The notes beneath the pieces were generated by a model. The model made no database searches and had not been told where the DNA came from. It saw nothing but the letters and a program-made list of their open reading frames with translations. Positions 12,936-26,865 of a stretch of DNA of 64,000 nucleotides are shown in pieces. The position numbers and the translations under genes are program-made. The first letter of the stretch is position 1. Each line of letters begins with the position of its first letter. Source of the stretch: Escherichia coli (GTDB taxonomy: Bacteria; Pseudomonadota; Gammaproteobacteria; Enterobacterales; Enterobacteriaceae); the NCBI GenBank assembly GCA_021307345.1, contig CP089930.1, forward strand, positions 2,356,001 through 2,420,000, given 5' to 3'.

Positions 12936-13988
12936 TCAGTCATCCGTATCAGAAAAGTTTTTACGCGTTTTTACCTGCGCCATGCTTTCCAGAATACGGT
13001 GATAGTTTTCGAAACGAGTTTCCGCGATTTTCCCCTCATCAACCGCTTCACGGATTGCGCAGCCCGGATCGGTATCGTGTTTGCAATCGCGATATTTACA
13101 CAGGCCTAAGTAATCATGAAATTCGACAAAGCCTTGAGTGATTTGTTCCGGCGCCAGGTGCCAGAGGCCGAATTCACGCACGCCAGGGGAATCAATCACA
13201 TCGCCTCCGTGCGGGAAGTGATACAGCCGGGCAGCAGTGGTGGTGTGCTGGCCGAGACCGGAGTTATCTGAGACATCGTTGGTCAGGATCTCTTTTTGCA
13301 GACCCAGCAGCGCGTTAAGCAGACTCGATTTGCCGACGCCGGACTGTCCGGCAAAAATGCTGATGCGCCCGGTCAACGCCTCTTCCAGCGGTTTCAGCCC
13401 ATCCTGAGTATGACTGGAAACCATCAATACGCGATAACCGATATTGCGGTAGATATCCATCTGTTCGTTGACGAATGCCATGCCTTCGTCGTCCAGCAGA
13501 TCTATCTTGTTGAGCACAATAATCGGCTCAATCTGCAAGGTTTCGCAGGCCACCAGGTAACGGTCGATAATATTGAGCGACAGCTCCGGCAAAATGGCGG
13601 AGACAATAACAATCTGGTCGATGTTGGCGGCAATAGGTTTCACGCCGTCGTAAAAATCCGGGCGCGTCAACACTGAGGTGCGCTCATGTACTGCTTCCAC
13701 GATCCCTTTGACATTTACGCCTTCCGCCGCCGGTTTACCCGGACGCCAGACCACGCGATCGCCGGTCACCAGCGAACGGATAGTACGGCGAATATTGCAG
13801 CGGTGAACTTCGCCGTCTGCGGATTCCACATCAGCGTGCATACCAAAACGGCTGATGACGATACCTTCATCAGGCTCGCCAAACAGATTGTCGTCGTAGT
13901 CGGGCTTCTCCTTAGACGTTTTAAGACGACGCTGGTGATTGGCGTTCACACGGCGCTGTTGGCCTTTGGAGAGTTTATTTTTACTCAA
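12936..13988 (-). CDS. rsgA: Ribosome small-subunit biogenesis GTPase RsgA (YjeQ)
   Basis: 350-residue circularly permuted GTPase that checks the decoding centre of the 30S subunit late in assembly. Domains in order: a basic N-terminal tail and OB fold, then G motifs in permuted order (VLNKIDLL for G4, [11 protein letters not shown] for G1, DSPG for G3), then a zinc knuckle with cysteines and histidine in [15 protein letters not shown] place the start at the TTG at 13986-13988, giving the E. coli N-terminus [10 protein letters not shown]; an ATG 11 codons upstream is outside the family. It diverges from orn, 95 bases away. Confidence 0.95.
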   Translation of the reverse strand: MSKNKLSKGQQRRVNANHQRRLKTSKEKPDYDDNLFGEPDEGIVISRFGMHADVESADGEVHRCNIRRTIRSLVTGDRVVWRPGKPAAEGVNVKGIVEAVHERTSVLTRPDFYDGVKPIAANIDQIVIVSAILPELSLNIIDRYLVACETLQIEPIIVLNKIDLLDDEGMAFVNEQMDIYRNIGYRVLMVSSHTQDGLKPLEEALTGRISIFAGQSGVGKSSLLNALLGLQKEILTNDVSDNSGLGQHTTTAARLYHFPHGGDVIDSPGVREFGLWHLAPEQITQGFVEFHDYLGLCKYRDCKHDTDPGCAIREAVDEGKIAETRFENYHRILESMAQVKTRKNFSDTDD

Positions 13989-14083
13989 TCGTACTGACTC
14001 CTGGTCGCCCCTGATGGGCAAAACATCTATGATACACGCAATTGTGGAACAATATAGTCACTGTGAATGGGTGGAAAAATAGC

Positions 14084-14629
14084 ATGAGTGCCAATGAAAA
14101 CAACCTGATTTGGATCGATCTTGAGATGACCGGTCTGGATCCCGAGCGCGATCGCATTATTGAGATTGCCACGCTGGTGACCGATGCCAACCTGAATATT
14201 CTGGCGGAAGGGCCGACCATTGCAGTACACCAGTCTGATGAACAACTGGCGTTGATGGATGACTGGAATGTCCGTACCCATACCGCCAGTGGGCTGGTGG
14301 AGCGCGTGAAGGCGAGCACAATGGGCGATCGCGAAGCAGAACTGGCGACGCTCGAGTTCTTAAAAGAGTGGGTGCCTGCGGGGAAATCGCCAATTTGTGG
14401 TAACAGCATCGGTCAGGATCGTCGCTTCCTGTTTAAATATATGCCGGAACTGGAAGCCTACTTCCACTACCGTTATCTCGATGTCAGCACCCTGAAAGAG
14501 CTGGCGCGCCGCTGGAAGCCGGAAATTCTTGATGGTTTTACCAAGCAGGGGACGCATCAGGCGATGGATGATATCCGTGAATCGGTGGCGGAGCTGGCTT
14601 ACTACCGCGAGCATTTTATCAAGCTGTAA
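14084..14629 (+). CDS. orn: Oligoribonuclease Orn
   Basis: 181-residue DEDDh-family 3'-5' exonuclease that degrades two- to five-base RNAs, including pGpG from c-di-GMP breakdown; essential in E. coli. DEDD residues are visible in [11 protein letters not shown] (Asp and Glu near the N-terminus), [10 protein letters not shown] and [10 protein letters not shown]. The start [10 protein letters not shown] is the family start; an upstream ATG adds 14 residues read from promoter sequence. It diverges from rsgA. Confidence 0.97.
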   Translation: MSANENNLIWIDLEMTGLDPERDRIIEIATLVTDANLNILAEGPTIAVHQSDEQLALMDDWNVRTHTASGLVERVKASTMGDREAELATLEFLKEWVPAGKSPICGNSIGQDRRFLFKYMPELEAYFHYRYLDVSTLKELARRWKPEILDGFTKQGTHQAMDDIRESVAELAYYREHFIKL

Positions 14630-14754
14630 AACTTTGCCTGGTCACGTAACCGCCGGAATCCACTTGCGGCGGCGTGGGTTTGGCGCTAAATTGAACGTCT
14701 TGCTGATAATTTCAGCACTTGAGTTAAAAACTCAAAAAAAATTTTTTAGGGGGG

Positions 14755-14782
14755 TTGCAGAGGGAAAGATTTCTCGTATAAT
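14755..14782 (+). promoter_or_regulatory. Promoter of the tRNA-Gly cluster
   Basis: TTGCAG (14755-14760), 16 bases, perfect TATAAT (14777-14782), then the GC-rich discriminator GCGCCTCCCG. That discriminator is typical of stringently controlled stable-RNA promoters. An A/T tract precedes the -35. The first tRNA begins 57 bases beyond the -10. Confidence 0.85.
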
Positions 14783-14839
14783 GCGCCTCCCGTAACGACG
14801 CAGAAATGCGAAAATTACGAAAGCAAAATTAAGTAGTAC

Positions 14840-14915
<76 letters not shown>

Positions 14916-14950
14916 AAATTTGAAAGTGTTGTAAAGCACAGGCCACCCAA

Positions 14951-15026
<76 letters not shown>

Positions 15027-15061
15027 AAATTTGAAAGTGCTGTAAAGCACAGACCACCCAA

Positions 15062-15137
<76 letters not shown>

Positions 15138-15406
15138 AATTCTCCTCTCAATAAACTATCCACAGCGACGCAATGCGTTATTGCTGGTTTTTGTTGTCTC
15201 TGACAAACTCTTGTAAACAGAGTTATCCACAGGTTCAGGCTGTAATCTTAATTTCAGAAAAACTTCGCACGGTGAATAGTAAATTATTAACGTGTTGATA
15301 TTTAAATTGAAAATTAAGGTTTCGATTTGTCGTATTGATCGCTTGACGATTTTTTCCGGCTTGAATTGCAATGCGTTTTTATTTTTATTCACAAGCTGTG
15401 GATGAA
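15138..15406. other. datA: datA DnaA-titration / DnaA-ATP hydrolysis locus
   Basis: A 269-base AT-rich stretch without a protein gene. It contains CTATCCACA (15156-15164), a perfect TTATCCACA DnaA box (15223-15231), TTATTCACA (15385-15393, fits TTATNCACA) and TGTGGATGA (15397-15405, inverted TCATCCACA). A perfect IHF consensus TAA-CGTG-TTGATA lies at 15288-15300. In E. coli the datA locus, which binds DnaA and with IHF promotes DnaA-ATP hydrolysis, lies next to glyV-glyX-glyY. The identification rests on the motifs plus that location. Confidence 0.85.
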
Positions 15407-16544
15407 TCAGGCGTCGCGTGGTAAGCCCTTTTCAATCACCCGAACAAGACGCTGTTTTTTCGGTAGTTGAACCTCAACCACGCAGGCATTTCGTCTCTCG
15501 ATTTGCTGCGCAATCGCCCACGCTATATGCTCATCAAGAAGTGGGTGCTCACCTTTACGACTTTCCAACGCCGTCAGAATCGCTTCATCCCAGGGCGCAT
15601 TGCCTAATGCCACGGCGATATTACGCAGCCAGCGCAGGTGGCCTATACGGCGAATCGCCGAACCTTCCGTTATTTTTAAAAACTTCTCTTCGTTCCAGGC
15701 GAATAACTCAATGAGTTCCGGTGCGTGTAGTGGCTTGCGCGGGTTGAAATCATCTTCAGTTGTCAGTTGCGAATAGCGATTCCACGGGCAGATAAGCTGA
15801 CAGTCATCGCAGCCGTAAATACGGTTTCCCATTAATGGGCGTAACTCTTCCGGGATTGCCCCTTCCAGTTCGATGGTGAGATAAGAGATACAGCGGCGAG
15901 CATCAACGGTATATGGCTCGACAATGGCGCCGGTCGGGCAAATCGTCATACAGGCCGCGCATTTACCGCATCCTTCCTCGACTGGTTGATCTACCGGTAA
16001 CGGAATATCAACCAGCAGTTCGCCTAAAAAGAAGAACGAGCCGGCTTCGCGATTTAGGATAAGTGAGTGCTTACCTGTCCAGCCAAGTCCCGCTTTTTCA
16101 GCCAGCGGGCGCTCAAGAACAGGCGCAGAATCGACAAACGGTCTAAAATTCAGCGAAACACAATGTTGCTGAATCATCTCGCCCAGCTTTTTGAGTCGGT
16201 TGCGCAGAAGTTTGTGGTAGTCACGACCCAGCGCATAACGGCTAACATAGCCGAGTTTGGGATTTTTCAGCGTGCTGGCAAATGCGGCGTTGGCAGGCAG
16301 GTAGTTCATCCGCACGCTGATCACGCGCAGCGTACCGGGCAATAACTCGTGGGGGCGGGCGCGCAGCATACCGTGACGCGCCATCCAGTCCATTTCGCCG
16401 TGGTATTGTTTGTCCAGCCATGCTTGCAGTTTTGGCTCGGACTCGCTGAGATCGGTATCGGTAATACCCACCTGCTGAAAGCCCAGTTCCAGCCCCCACT
16501 GTTTAATTTTTTGCGCTAACTGATTGAGATCGAGGGGCTCTGAC

Positions 16545-16546
<2 letters not shown>
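15407..16546 (-). CDS. queG: Epoxyqueuosine reductase QueG (YjeS)
   Basis: 379-residue cobalamin- and iron-sulfur-dependent enzyme that performs the last step of queuosine synthesis, reducing epoxyqueuosine in tRNA. Two ferredoxin-type motifs are visible (CGKCAACMTICP and CDDCQLICPWN, with a separate Cys in RRCISYL), as is the reductase N-terminal domain. A C-terminal HEAT-like helical region contacts tRNA (IRRIGHLRWLRNIAVALGN). The start MSEPLDLNQL was chosen as the family start. It faces nnr, and the two start codons share two bases. Confidence 0.96.
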
Positions 16547-18525
<1,979 letters not shown>

Positions 18526-18542
18526 CCTTTGAAGGTGGCGGG

Positions 18543-19880
18543 ATGATGTATCGCATCAGAAATTGGTTGGTAGCGACGTTGGTGCTGCTGTGCGCGCAGG
18601 CTGGCGCCGCTACGCTCTCTGATATTCAGGTTTCTAATGGCAATCAACAGGCGCGGATTACGTTAAGTTTTATTGGCGATCCTGACTATGCTTTTAGCCA
18701 TCAAAGCAAACGCACCGTGGCGCTCGATATCAAACAAACGGGCGTGATTCAGGGGCTGCCGTTGTTGTTCAGCGGTAATAATCTGGTGAAGGCGATTCGC
18801 TCTGGAACGCCTAAAGATGCACAAACGCTGCGGCTGGTGGTCGATCTCACCGAAAACGGTAAAACCGAAGCGGTGAAGCGGCAGAATGGCAGCAATTACA
18901 CCGTCGTCTTTACGATTAATGCCGATGCGCCACCACCGCCTCCGCCGCCGCCTGTGGTTGCTAAACGTGTTGAAACGCCTGCGGTTGTCGCACCGCGCGT
19001 CAGCGAACCGGCGCGTAATCCGTTTAAAACCGAGAGCAACCGGGCTACGGGTGTCATCAGTAGCAATACGGTGACGCGTCCGGCAGCGCGCGCGACGGCT
19101 AACACTGGCGAAAAAATTGTCATCGCCATTGATGCCGGACACGGTGGTCAGGATCCTGGCGCTATCGGCCCCGGTGGTACGCGGGAGAAAAATGTCACCA
19201 TCGCCATCGCGCGTAAATTACGTACCTTGCTCAATGACGATCCGATGTTTAAGGGCGTTTTAACCCGTGACGGGGATTACTTTATCTCGGTGATGGGGCG
19301 CAGCGATGTGGCACGTAAGCAAAACGCCAATTTCCTTGTGTCGATTCACGCTGATGCCGCACCGAACCGCAGTGCTACCGGCGCTTCCGTGTGGGTGCTC
19401 TCTAACCGTCGCGCAAACAGTGAAATGGCAAGCTGGCTGGAACAGCACGAGAAACAGTCGGAGCTGCTGGGCGGGGCAGGCGATGTGCTGGCGAACAGTC
19501 AGTCTGACCCGTATTTAAGCCAGGCGGTGCTGGATTTACAGTTCGGTCATTCCCAGCGGGTAGGGTATGATGTGGCGACCAGTATGATCGGTCAGTTGCA
19601 ACGCATTGGCGAAATTCATAAACGTCGACCAGAACACGCCAGCCTTGGCGTTCTGCGTTCGCCGGATATCCCGTCAGTACTGGTCGAAACCGGTTTTATC
19701 AGCAACAACAGCGAAGAACGTTTGCTGGCGAGTGACGATTACCAACAACAGCTGGCAGAAGCCATTTACAAAGGCCTGCGCAATTACTTCCTTGCGCATC
19801 CGATGCAATCTGCGCCGCAGGGCGCAACGGCACAAACTGCCAGTACGGTGACGACACCAGATCGCACGCTGCCAAACTAA
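18543..19880 (+). CDS. amiB: N-acetylmuramoyl-L-alanine amidase AmiB
   Basis: 445-residue periplasmic amidase that splits septal peptidoglycan for daughter-cell separation. It is activated by EnvC at the divisome. A Sec signal peptide (about 1-22) is followed by the AMIN septal-targeting domain (about 25-125). A linker with eight consecutive prolines (about 132-139) leads to the zinc amidase_3 domain (about 192-415), with [12 protein letters not shown], the SIHADA motif and [10 protein letters not shown]. The helix after the SIHADA region that occludes the active site appears intact. Nine bases separate it from mutL. Confidence 0.96.
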   Translation: MMYRIRNWLVATLVLLCAQAGAATLSDIQVSNGNQQARITLSFIGDPDYAFSHQSKRTVALDIKQTGVIQGLPLLFSGNNLVKAIRSGTPKDAQTLRLVVDLTENGKTEAVKRQNGSNYTVVFTINADAPPPPPPPPVVAKRVETPAVVAPRVSEPARNPFKTESNRATGVISSNTVTRPAARATANTGEKIVIAIDAGHGGQDPGAIGPGGTREKNVTIAIARKLRTLLNDDPMFKGVLTRDGDYFISVMGRSDVARKQNANFLVSIHADAAPNRSATGASVWVLSNRRANSEMASWLEQHEKQSELLGGAGDVLANSQSDPYLSQAVLDLQFGHSQRVGYDVATSMIGQLQRIGEIHKRRPEHASLGVLRSPDIPSVLVETGFISNNSEERLLASDDYQQQLAEAIYKGLRNYFLAHPMQSAPQGATAQTASTVTTPDRTLPN

Positions 19881-19889
19881 GGATAATTG

Positions 19890-21737
19890 ATGCCAATTCA
19901 GGTCTTACCGCCACAACTGGCGAACCAGATTGCCGCAGGTGAGGTGGTCGAGCGACCTGCGTCGGTAGTCAAAGAACTGGTAGAAAACAGCCTCGATGCG
20001 GGTGCGACGCGCATCGATATTGATATCGAACGCGGTGGGGCGAAACTTATCCGCATTCGTGATAACGGCTGCGGTATCAAAAAAGATGAGCTGGCGCTGG
20101 CGCTGGCTCGTCATGCTACCAGTAAAATTGCCTCTCTGGACGATCTCGAAGCTATTATCAGCCTGGGTTTTCGCGGTGAGGCGCTGGCGAGTATCAGTTC
20201 GGTTTCCCGCCTGACGCTCACTTCGCGCACTGCGGAACAGCAGGAAGCCTGGCAGGCTTATGCCGAAGGGCGTGATATGGACGTGACGGTTAAACCAGCG
20301 GCGCATCCGGTGGGAACAACGCTGGAGGTGCTGGATCTGTTCTACAACACTCCGGCGCGGCGCAAATTCCTGCGCACCGAGAAAACCGAATTTAACCATA
20401 TCGATGAAATCATCCGCCGCATTGCGCTGGCGCGTTTCGACGTCACTATCAACTTGTCGCATAACGGCAAAATTGTGCGCCAGTACCGCGCAGTGCCGGA
20501 AGGCGGGCAAAAAGAACGCCGTTTAGGGGCGATTTGTGGCACCGCTTTTCTCGAACATGTGCTGGCGATTGAATGGCAGCACGGCGATCTCACGCTGCGC
20601 GGCTGGGTGGCTGATCCGAATCACACCACGCCTGCACTGGCGGAAATTCAGTATTGCTACGTGAATGGGCGCATGATGCGCGATCGCCTGATCAATCATG
20701 CGATCCGCCAGGCCTGCGAAGACAAACTGGGCGCCGATCAGCAACCGGCGTTTGTGCTGTATCTGGAGATCGACCCGCATCAGGTGGACGTCAACGTGCA
20801 CCCCGCCAAACACGAAGTGCGTTTCCATCAGTCGCGTCTGGTGCATGACTTTATCTATCAGGGCGTGCTGAGCGTGCTACAACAGCAACTGGAAACGCCG
20901 CTGCCGCTGGATGATGAACCACAACCTGCATCGCGCGCCATCCCGGAAAACCGCGTAGCCGCAGGGCGTAATCATTTTGCAGAACCGGCAGTTCGTGAAC
21001 CGGTAGCTCCACGCTACACTCCTGCGCCAGCATCAGGCAGTCGCCAGTCTGCTCCCTGGCCGAACGCGCAACCGGGCTACCAGAAACAGCAAGGCGAAGT
21101 GTATCGCCAGCTTTTGCAAACGCCTGCGCCGATGCTCAAACCAAAAGCGCCAGAACCGCAGGAACTTACGCTGGCATCGAATGGTCAAAGCTTTGGTCGG
21201 GTGTTGACTATCGTCAATTCCGACTGTGCGCTGCTGGAGCGTGACGGCAACATTTCACTTTTAGCCCTGGCGGTAGCGGAACGTTGGTTGCGTCAGATGC
21301 AACTGACGCCGGGTGAGGTGCCGGTTTGTGCCCAGCCGTTGCTTATTCCGTTGCGGCTAAAAGTCTCTGGCGAAGAAAAATCGGCATTAGAAAAAGCGCA
21401 GTCCGCTCTGGCGGAGTTAGGCATTGAATTTCAGTCTGATGCGCAGCATGTGACCATCAGAGCCGTGCCTTTACCCTTACGCCAACAAAATTTACAAATC
21501 TTGATTCCTGAACTGATAGGCTACTTGGCGAAGCAGTCCGTATTCGAACCTGGCAATATTGCGCAGTGGATTGCACGAAATCTGATGAGCGAACATGCAC
21601 AGTGGTCAATGGCTCAGGCCATTACCCTGCTGGCGGATGTAGAACGGTTATGTCCGCAGCTTGTGAAAACGCCGCCGGGTGGTCTGTTACAATCTGTTGA
21701 TTTACATCCGGCGATAAAAGCCCTGAAAGATGAGTGA
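19890..21737 (+). CDS. mutL: DNA mismatch repair protein MutL
   Basis: 615-residue GHKL-family ATPase that links MutS mismatch recognition to MutH incision and UvrD unwinding. N-terminal motifs are intact: ENSLDAG with the catalytic Glu, [16 protein letters not shown] and [12 protein letters not shown] proline-rich linker (about 335-435) joins the C-terminal dimerisation domain. No truncation or frameshift is visible, so this copy gives no sign of a mutator phenotype. The stop overlaps the miaA start by eight bases. Confidence 0.98.
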   Translation: MPIQVLPPQLANQIAAGEVVERPASVVKELVENSLDAGATRIDIDIERGGAKLIRIRDNGCGIKKDELALALARHATSKIASLDDLEAIISLGFRGEALASISSVSRLTLTSRTAEQQEAWQAYAEGRDMDVTVKPAAHPVGTTLEVLDLFYNTPARRKFLRTEKTEFNHIDEIIRRIALARFDVTINLSHNGKIVRQYRAVPEGGQKERRLGAICGTAFLEHVLAIEWQHGDLTLRGWVADPNHTTPALAEIQYCYVNGRMMRDRLINHAIRQACEDKLGADQQPAFVLYLEIDPHQVDVNVHPAKHEVRFHQSRLVHDFIYQGVLSVLQQQLETPLPLDDEPQPASRAIPENRVAAGRNHFAEPAVREPVAPRYTPAPASGSRQSAPWPNAQPGYQKQQGEVYRQLLQTPAPMLKPKAPEPQELTLASNGQSFGRVLTIVNSDCALLERDGNISLLALAVAERWLRQMQLTPGEVPVCAQPLLIPLRLKVSGEEKSALEKAQSALAELGIEFQSDAQHVTIRAVPLPLRQQNLQILIPELIGYLAKQSVFEPGNIAQWIARNLMSEHAQWSMAQAITLLADVERLCPQLVKTPPGGLLQSVDLHPAIKALKDE

Positions 21738-22680
21738 TATCAGTAAGGCGAGCCTGCCTAAGGCAATTTTTTTGATGGGGCCGACGGCCTCCGGTAAAAC
21801 GGCGTTAGCCATTGAGCTGCGTAAAATTTTACCAGTAGAGTTGATAAGCGTTGATTCTGCCCTTATTTACAAAGGGATGGATATCGGGACGGCGAAGCCG
21901 AACGCTGAAGAGTTACTCGCCGCGCCGCACCGATTGCTGGATATTCGCGATCCGTCGCAGGCTTATTCGGCTGCTGATTTTCGTCGCGATGCGCTGGCGG
22001 AAATGGCCGATATCACGGCGGCGGGGCGAATCCCGCTGTTAGTGGGCGGTACTATGTTGTATTTCAAGGCGTTACTGGAGGGATTGTCGCCGCTACCGTC
22101 GGCGAACCCCGAAGTACGAGCCAGAATTGAGCAACAAGCGGCAGAGCAAGGTTGGGAGTCATTGCATCGTCAACTTCAGGAGATCGATCCTGTTGCGGCA
22201 GCAAGGATTCATCCAAATGATCCACAAAGGCTTTCCCGGGCACTGGAAGTTTTTTTCATTTCGGGTAAAACTTTAACGGAACTGACGCAAACGTCAGGAG
22301 ACGCTCTACCGTATCAGGTGCATCAGTTCGCCATCGCCCCGGCGAGCCGTGAACTGCTCCATCAACGAATTGAGCAGCGTTTTCATCAGATGTTGGCTTC
22401 AGGTTTTGAAGCAGAAGTCCGGGCGCTTTTTGCCCGAGGAGATTTGCATACGGATTTGCCTTCCATTCGTTGCGTGGGTTATCGCCAGATGTGGTCTTAC
22501 CTTGAAGGCGAAATCTCATACGATGAAATGGTTTATCGAGGTGTTTGCGCCACGAGACAGTTGGCGAAGCGGCAGATAACCTGGCTGCGTGGTTGGGAAG
22601 GGGTTCACTGGCTTGACAGTGAAAAACCAGAACAGGCGCGTGACGAAGTATTACAGGTTGTTGGTGCTATCGCAGGCTGA
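21730..22680 (+). CDS. miaA: tRNA dimethylallyltransferase MiaA
   Basis: 316-residue enzyme that isopentenylates A37 of tRNAs reading UNN codons. It has a P-loop ([11 protein letters not shown], about 17-27), the [16 protein letters not shown] substrate region and the [14 protein letters not shown] signature near the C-terminus. It overlaps mutL by eight bases and precedes hfq by 85 bases. In E. coli several hfq promoters lie inside mutL and miaA. Confidence 0.97.
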   Translation: MSDISKASLPKAIFLMGPTASGKTALAIELRKILPVELISVDSALIYKGMDIGTAKPNAEELLAAPHRLLDIRDPSQAYSAADFRRDALAEMADITAAGRIPLLVGGTMLYFKALLEGLSPLPSANPEVRARIEQQAAEQGWESLHRQLQEIDPVAAARIHPNDPQRLSRALEVFFISGKTLTELTQTSGDALPYQVHQFAIAPASRELLHQRIEQRFHQMLASGFEAEVRALFARGDLHTDLPSIRCVGYRQMWSYLEGEISYDEMVYRGVCATRQLAKRQITWLRGWEGVHWLDSEKPEQARDEVLQVVGAIAG

Positions 22681-22753
22681 ATGTGTACAATTGAGACGTA
22701 TCGTGCGCAATTTTTTCAGAATCGAAAGGTTCAAAGTACAAATAAGCATATAA

Positions 22754-23094
<341 letters not shown>

Positions 23095-23150
23095 ACACGG
23101 GGAGCCAGCGATCCTGCGTTCCCCGCTGATCTATTTAGAGGGTTTTACGC

Positions 23151-24431
23151 TTGTTTGACCGTTATGATGCTGGTGAGCAGGCGGTGCTGGTACACATCTA
23201 TTTTACGCAAGACAAAGATATGGAAGACCTCCAGGAGTTTGAATCTCTGGTTTCTTCCGCCGGTGTCGAAGCATTGCAGGTGATTACCGGTAGCCGTAAA
23301 GCGCCGCACCCAAAGTATTTTGTAGGTGAAGGTAAAGCAGTTGAAATTGCGGAAGCTGTCAAAGCGACGGGTGCTTCGGTCGTTCTTTTTGACCATGCCC
23401 TGAGCCCAGCGCAAGAGCGTAACCTGGAGCGTTTGTGCGAGTGTCGTGTCATCGATCGCACCGGCCTTATTTTAGATATTTTCGCCCAACGTGCGCGTAC
23501 CCATGAGGGTAAGTTGCAGGTTGAGCTGGCGCAGCTGCGCCATCTGGCTACGCGCCTGGTGCGTGGCTGGACCCACCTTGAAAGACAGAAAGGCGGGATT
23601 GGTTTGCGTGGTCCGGGTGAAACCCAGCTCGAAACCGACCGTCGTTTGTTGCGTAATCGCATCGTGCAGATACAGTCGCGCCTGGAAAGAGTTGAAAAGC
23701 AGCGTGAGCAGGGGCGGCAATCGCGTATCAAAGCCGACGTTCCTACTGTTTCGCTGGTGGGATATACCAACGCCGGTAAATCTACCCTTTTCAATCGCAT
23801 CACCGAAGCGCGGGTCTACGCGGCAGACCAGTTGTTTGCCACCCTCGATCCGACGTTGCGGCGTATTGACGTCGCGGATGTCGGTGAAACCGTGCTGGCA
23901 GATACCGTAGGGTTTATTCGCCACTTGCCGCACGATCTGGTGGCGGCGTTTAAAGCCACGTTACAAGAGACGCGGCAAGCCACATTGCTGCTGCACGTCA
24001 TTGATGCGGCAGATGTGCGTGTACAAGAAAACATCGAAGCGGTGAATACGGTTCTTGAAGAGATTGATGCTCACGAGATCCCAACCCTGCTGGTGATGAA
24101 CAAGATCGATATGCTGGAAGATTTCGAACCGCGTATTGATCGGGACGAAGAGAACAAACCGATCCGTGTCTGGCTTTCTGCGCAGACCGGAGCGGGGATA
24201 CCACAGCTTTTTCAGGCTTTGACGGAGCGGCTTTCCGGTGAGGTGGCGCAGCATACATTGCGTCTGCCGCCGCAGGAAGGGCGTCTGAGAAGTCGTTTTT
24301 ATCAGCTTCAGGCAATAGAAAAAGAGTGGATGGAGGAGGACGGCAGTGTAAGTCTGCAAGTTCGTATGCCGATCGTTGACTGGCGTCGCCTCTGTAAACA
24401 AGAACCGGCGTTGATCGATTACCTGATCTAA
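23151..24431 (+). CDS. hflX: Ribosome-rescue GTPase HflX
   Basis: 426-residue GTPase of the Obg-HflX superfamily that splits stalled 70S ribosomes, for example after heat shock. It has an N-terminal HflX domain with a glycine-rich segment ([20 protein letters not shown], about 143-162) and a coiled linker. The G domain follows, with [12 protein letters not shown] (about 203-214), [10 protein letters not shown] and NKID. The start is a TTG at 23151-23153, giving [10 protein letters not shown] after an AGAGGG ribosome site; no ATG fits the family N-terminus. Confidence 0.95.
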   Translation: MFDRYDAGEQAVLVHIYFTQDKDMEDLQEFESLVSSAGVEALQVITGSRKAPHPKYFVGEGKAVEIAEAVKATGASVVLFDHALSPAQERNLERLCECRVIDRTGLILDIFAQRARTHEGKLQVELAQLRHLATRLVRGWTHLERQKGGIGLRGPGETQLETDRRLLRNRIVQIQSRLERVEKQREQGRQSRIKADVPTVSLVGYTNAGKSTLFNRITEARVYAADQLFATLDPTLRRIDVADVGETVLADTVGFIRHLPHDLVAAFKATLQETRQATLLLHVIDAADVRVQENIEAVNTVLEEIDAHEIPTLLVMNKIDMLEDFEPRIDRDEENKPIRVWLSAQTGAGIPQLFQALTERLSGEVAQHTLRLPPQEGRLRSRFYQLQAIEKEWMEEDGSVSLQVRMPIVDWRRLCKQEPALIDYLI

Positions 24432-24517
24432 CCGGCAAAGCGTCTGAAGCGTGGAGTCATATCCTCTGGCGTCGAAAGACAACAGGGATCACCGCATAAC
24501 AAATATGGAGCACAAAC

Positions 24518-25777
24518 ATGGCGTGGAATCAGCCCGGTAATAACGGACAAGACCGCGACCCGTGGGGAAGCAGCAAACCTGGCGGCAACTCTGAGGGAAA
24601 TGGAAACAAAGGCGGTCGCGATCAAGGGCCACCTGATTTAGATGATATCTTCCGCAAACTGAGCAAAAAGCTCGGTGGTCTGGGCGGCGGTAAAGGCACT
24701 GGATCTGGCGGTGGCAGTTCATCGCAAGGCCCGCGCCCGCAGCTTGGCGGTCGTGTCGTTACCATCGCAGCGGCAGCGATTGTCATTATCTGGGCGGCCA
24801 GTGGTTTCTACACCATTAAAGAAGCCGAACGCGGCGTGGTAACACGCTTTGGTAAATTCAGCCATCTGGTTGAACCTGGTCTGAACTGGAAACCGACGTT
24901 TATCGACGAAGTTAAACCGGTGAACGTGGAAGCCGTGCGTGAACTGGCTGCTTCCGGTGTGATGCTGACGTCGGACGAAAACGTGGTACGCGTTGAGATG
25001 AACGTGCAGTACCGCGTCACCAATCCGGAAAAATACCTGTATAGCGTAACCAGCCCGGATGACAGTCTGCGCCAGGCTACCGACAGCGCCCTGCGTGGGG
25101 TTATCGGTAAATACACCATGGACCGCATTCTGACGGAAGGTCGTACCGTGATTCGTAGCGATACTCAGCGCGAACTGGAAGAGACGATTCGTCCGTATGA
25201 CATGGGTATCACTCTGCTGGACGTCAACTTCCAGGCTGCTCGTCCGCCGGAAGAAGTAAAAGCAGCGTTTGACGATGCGATTGCCGCACGTGAAAACGAA
25301 CAGCAATACATTCGTGAAGCAGAAGCGTATACCAACGAAGTTCAGCCGCGTGCGAACGGTCAGGCGCAACGTATCCTCGAAGAGGCGCGTGCGTACAAGG
25401 CTCAGACTATCCTGGAAGCCCAGGGTGAAGTCGCGCGCTTTGCTAAACTTCTGCCGGAATATAAAGCTGCGCCGGAAATTACTCGCGAGCGTCTGTATAT
25501 CGAGACGATGGAAAAAGTGTTGGGCAACACCCGCAAAGTGCTGGTTAACGATAAAGGTGGCAACCTGATGGTTCTGCCGTTAGACCAGATGCTGAAAGGG
25601 GGTAACGCGCCAGCGGCGAAGAGCGACAACGGCGCCAGCAATCTGCTGCGTCTGCCGCCAGCCTCTTCCTCCACGACCAGTGGGGCAAGCAACACGTCGT
25701 CCACTAGTCAGGGCGATATTATGGACCAACGCCGCGCCAACGCGCAGCGTAACGACTACCAGCGTCAGGGGGAATAA
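24518..25777 (+). CDS. hflK: FtsH regulator HflK
   Basis: 419-residue SPFH-family protein. With HflC it forms a large periplasmic cage around the membrane protease FtsH and modulates its action. A glycine/asparagine-rich cytoplasmic N-terminus (about 1-75) is followed by one membrane helix (about 80-98, VVTIAAAAIVIIWAASGFYTI region). The SPFH domain and a long alanine/glutamate helix follow, then a Ser/Thr-rich tail. Two bases separate it from hflC. Confidence 0.97.
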   Translation: MAWNQPGNNGQDRDPWGSSKPGGNSEGNGNKGGRDQGPPDLDDIFRKLSKKLGGLGGGKGTGSGGGSSSQGPRPQLGGRVVTIAAAAIVIIWAASGFYTIKEAERGVVTRFGKFSHLVEPGLNWKPTFIDEVKPVNVEAVRELAASGVMLTSDENVVRVEMNVQYRVTNPEKYLYSVTSPDDSLRQATDSALRGVIGKYTMDRILTEGRTVIRSDTQRELEETIRPYDMGITLLDVNFQAARPPEEVKAAFDDAIAARENEQQYIREAEAYTNEVQPRANGQAQRILEEARAYKAQTILEAQGEVARFAKLLPEYKAAPEITRERLYIETMEKVLGNTRKVLVNDKGGNLMVLPLDQMLKGGNAPAAKSDNGASNLLRLPPASSSTTSGASNTSSTSQGDIMDQRRANAQRNDYQRQGE

Positions 25778-25779
25778 CG

Positions 25780-26784
25780 ATGCGTAAGTCAGTTATCGCG
25801 ATTATCATCATCGTGCTGGTAGTGCTTTACATGTCTGTCTTTGTCGTCAAAGAAGGTGAGCGCGGTATTACGCTGCGTTTTGGTAAGGTACTGCGTGACG
25901 ATGACAACAAACCTCTGGTTTATGAGCCGGGTCTGCATTTCAAGATACCGTTCATTGAAACGGTGAAAATGCTCGATGCGCGTATTCAGACTATGGACAA
26001 CCAGGCCGACCGCTTTGTGACCAAAGAGAAGAAAGACCTGATCGTCGACTCTTACATCAAATGGCGCATCAGCGATTTCAGCCGTTACTACCTGGCAACG
26101 GGTGGTGGCGACATTTCGCAAGCGGAAGTGCTATTGAAACGTAAGTTCTCTGACCGTCTGCGTTCTGAAATTGGTCGCCTGGACGTGAAAGACATTGTCA
26201 CCGACTCCCGTGGTCGTCTGACTCTGGAAGTGCGTGACGCGCTGAACTCCGGTTCTGCGGGTACTGAAGATGAAGTCACTACCCCAGCAGCGGATAACGC
26301 CATTGCCGAAGCGGCAGAGCGTGTAACGGCTGAGACGAAGGGCAAAGTTCCGGTCATCAACCCGAACAGTATGGCGGCGCTGGGTATTGAAGTTGTCGAT
26401 GTGCGTATTAAGCAGATCAACCTGCCGACCGAAGTGTCTGAGGCGATCTACAACCGTATGCGCGCCGAGCGTGAAGCGGTAGCGCGTCGCCATCGTTCAC
26501 AAGGTCAGGAAGAAGCGGAAAAATTGCGCGCAACTGCCGACTATGAAGTGACAAGAACGCTGGCAGAAGCAGAGCGTCAGGGTCGCATCATGCGCGGTGA
26601 AGGTGACGCAGAAGCTGCCAAATTGTTTGCTGATGCATTCAGCAAAGATCCGGACTTCTACGCATTCATCCGTAGCCTGCGTGCTTATGAGAACAGCTTC
26701 TCTGGCAATCAGGACGTGATGGTCATGAGCCCGGACAGCGATTTCTTCCGCTACATGAAGACGCCGACTTCCGCAACGCGTTAA
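25780..26784 (+). CDS. hflC: FtsH regulator HflC
   Basis: 334-residue SPFH-family partner of HflK, anchored by an N-terminal membrane helix (MRKSVIAIIIIVLVVLYMSV). It has the SPFH domain and the same helical region rich in Glu and Ala that lines the cage. It follows hflK by two bases. A strong terminator follows the stop and ends the superoperon. Confidence 0.97.
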   Translation: MRKSVIAIIIIVLVVLYMSVFVVKEGERGITLRFGKVLRDDDNKPLVYEPGLHFKIPFIETVKMLDARIQTMDNQADRFVTKEKKDLIVDSYIKWRISDFSRYYLATGGGDISQAEVLLKRKFSDRLRSEIGRLDVKDIVTDSRGRLTLEVRDALNSGSAGTEDEVTTPAADNAIAEAAERVTAETKGKVPVINPNSMAALGIEVVDVRIKQINLPTEVSEAIYNRMRAEREAVARRHRSQGQEEAEKLRATADYEVTRTLAEAERQGRIMRGEGDAEAAKLFADAFSKDPDFYAFIRSLRAYENSFSGNQDVMVMSPDSDFFRYMKTPTSATR

Positions 26785-26812
26785 GATAACGACTGCGGTA
26801 CAGGTCAATAAA

Positions 26813-26850
26813 GCCACCGCATCCTCAGGGATGTCGGTGGTTTTCTTTTT
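26813..26850 (+). terminator. Terminator after hflC
   Basis: CCACCGCATCC and GGATGTCGGTGG form a near-perfect stem with loop TCAG, followed by TTTTCTTTTT. It separates hflC from yjeT. Confidence 0.85.
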
Positions 26851-26865
26851 CTATAAGGACAATGA

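Noticed and set aside
20342-20846. Reverse open frames inside mutL as possible toxin or antisense genes
   Set aside because: No ribosome sites and no recognisable families; mutL itself is intact on the other strand.
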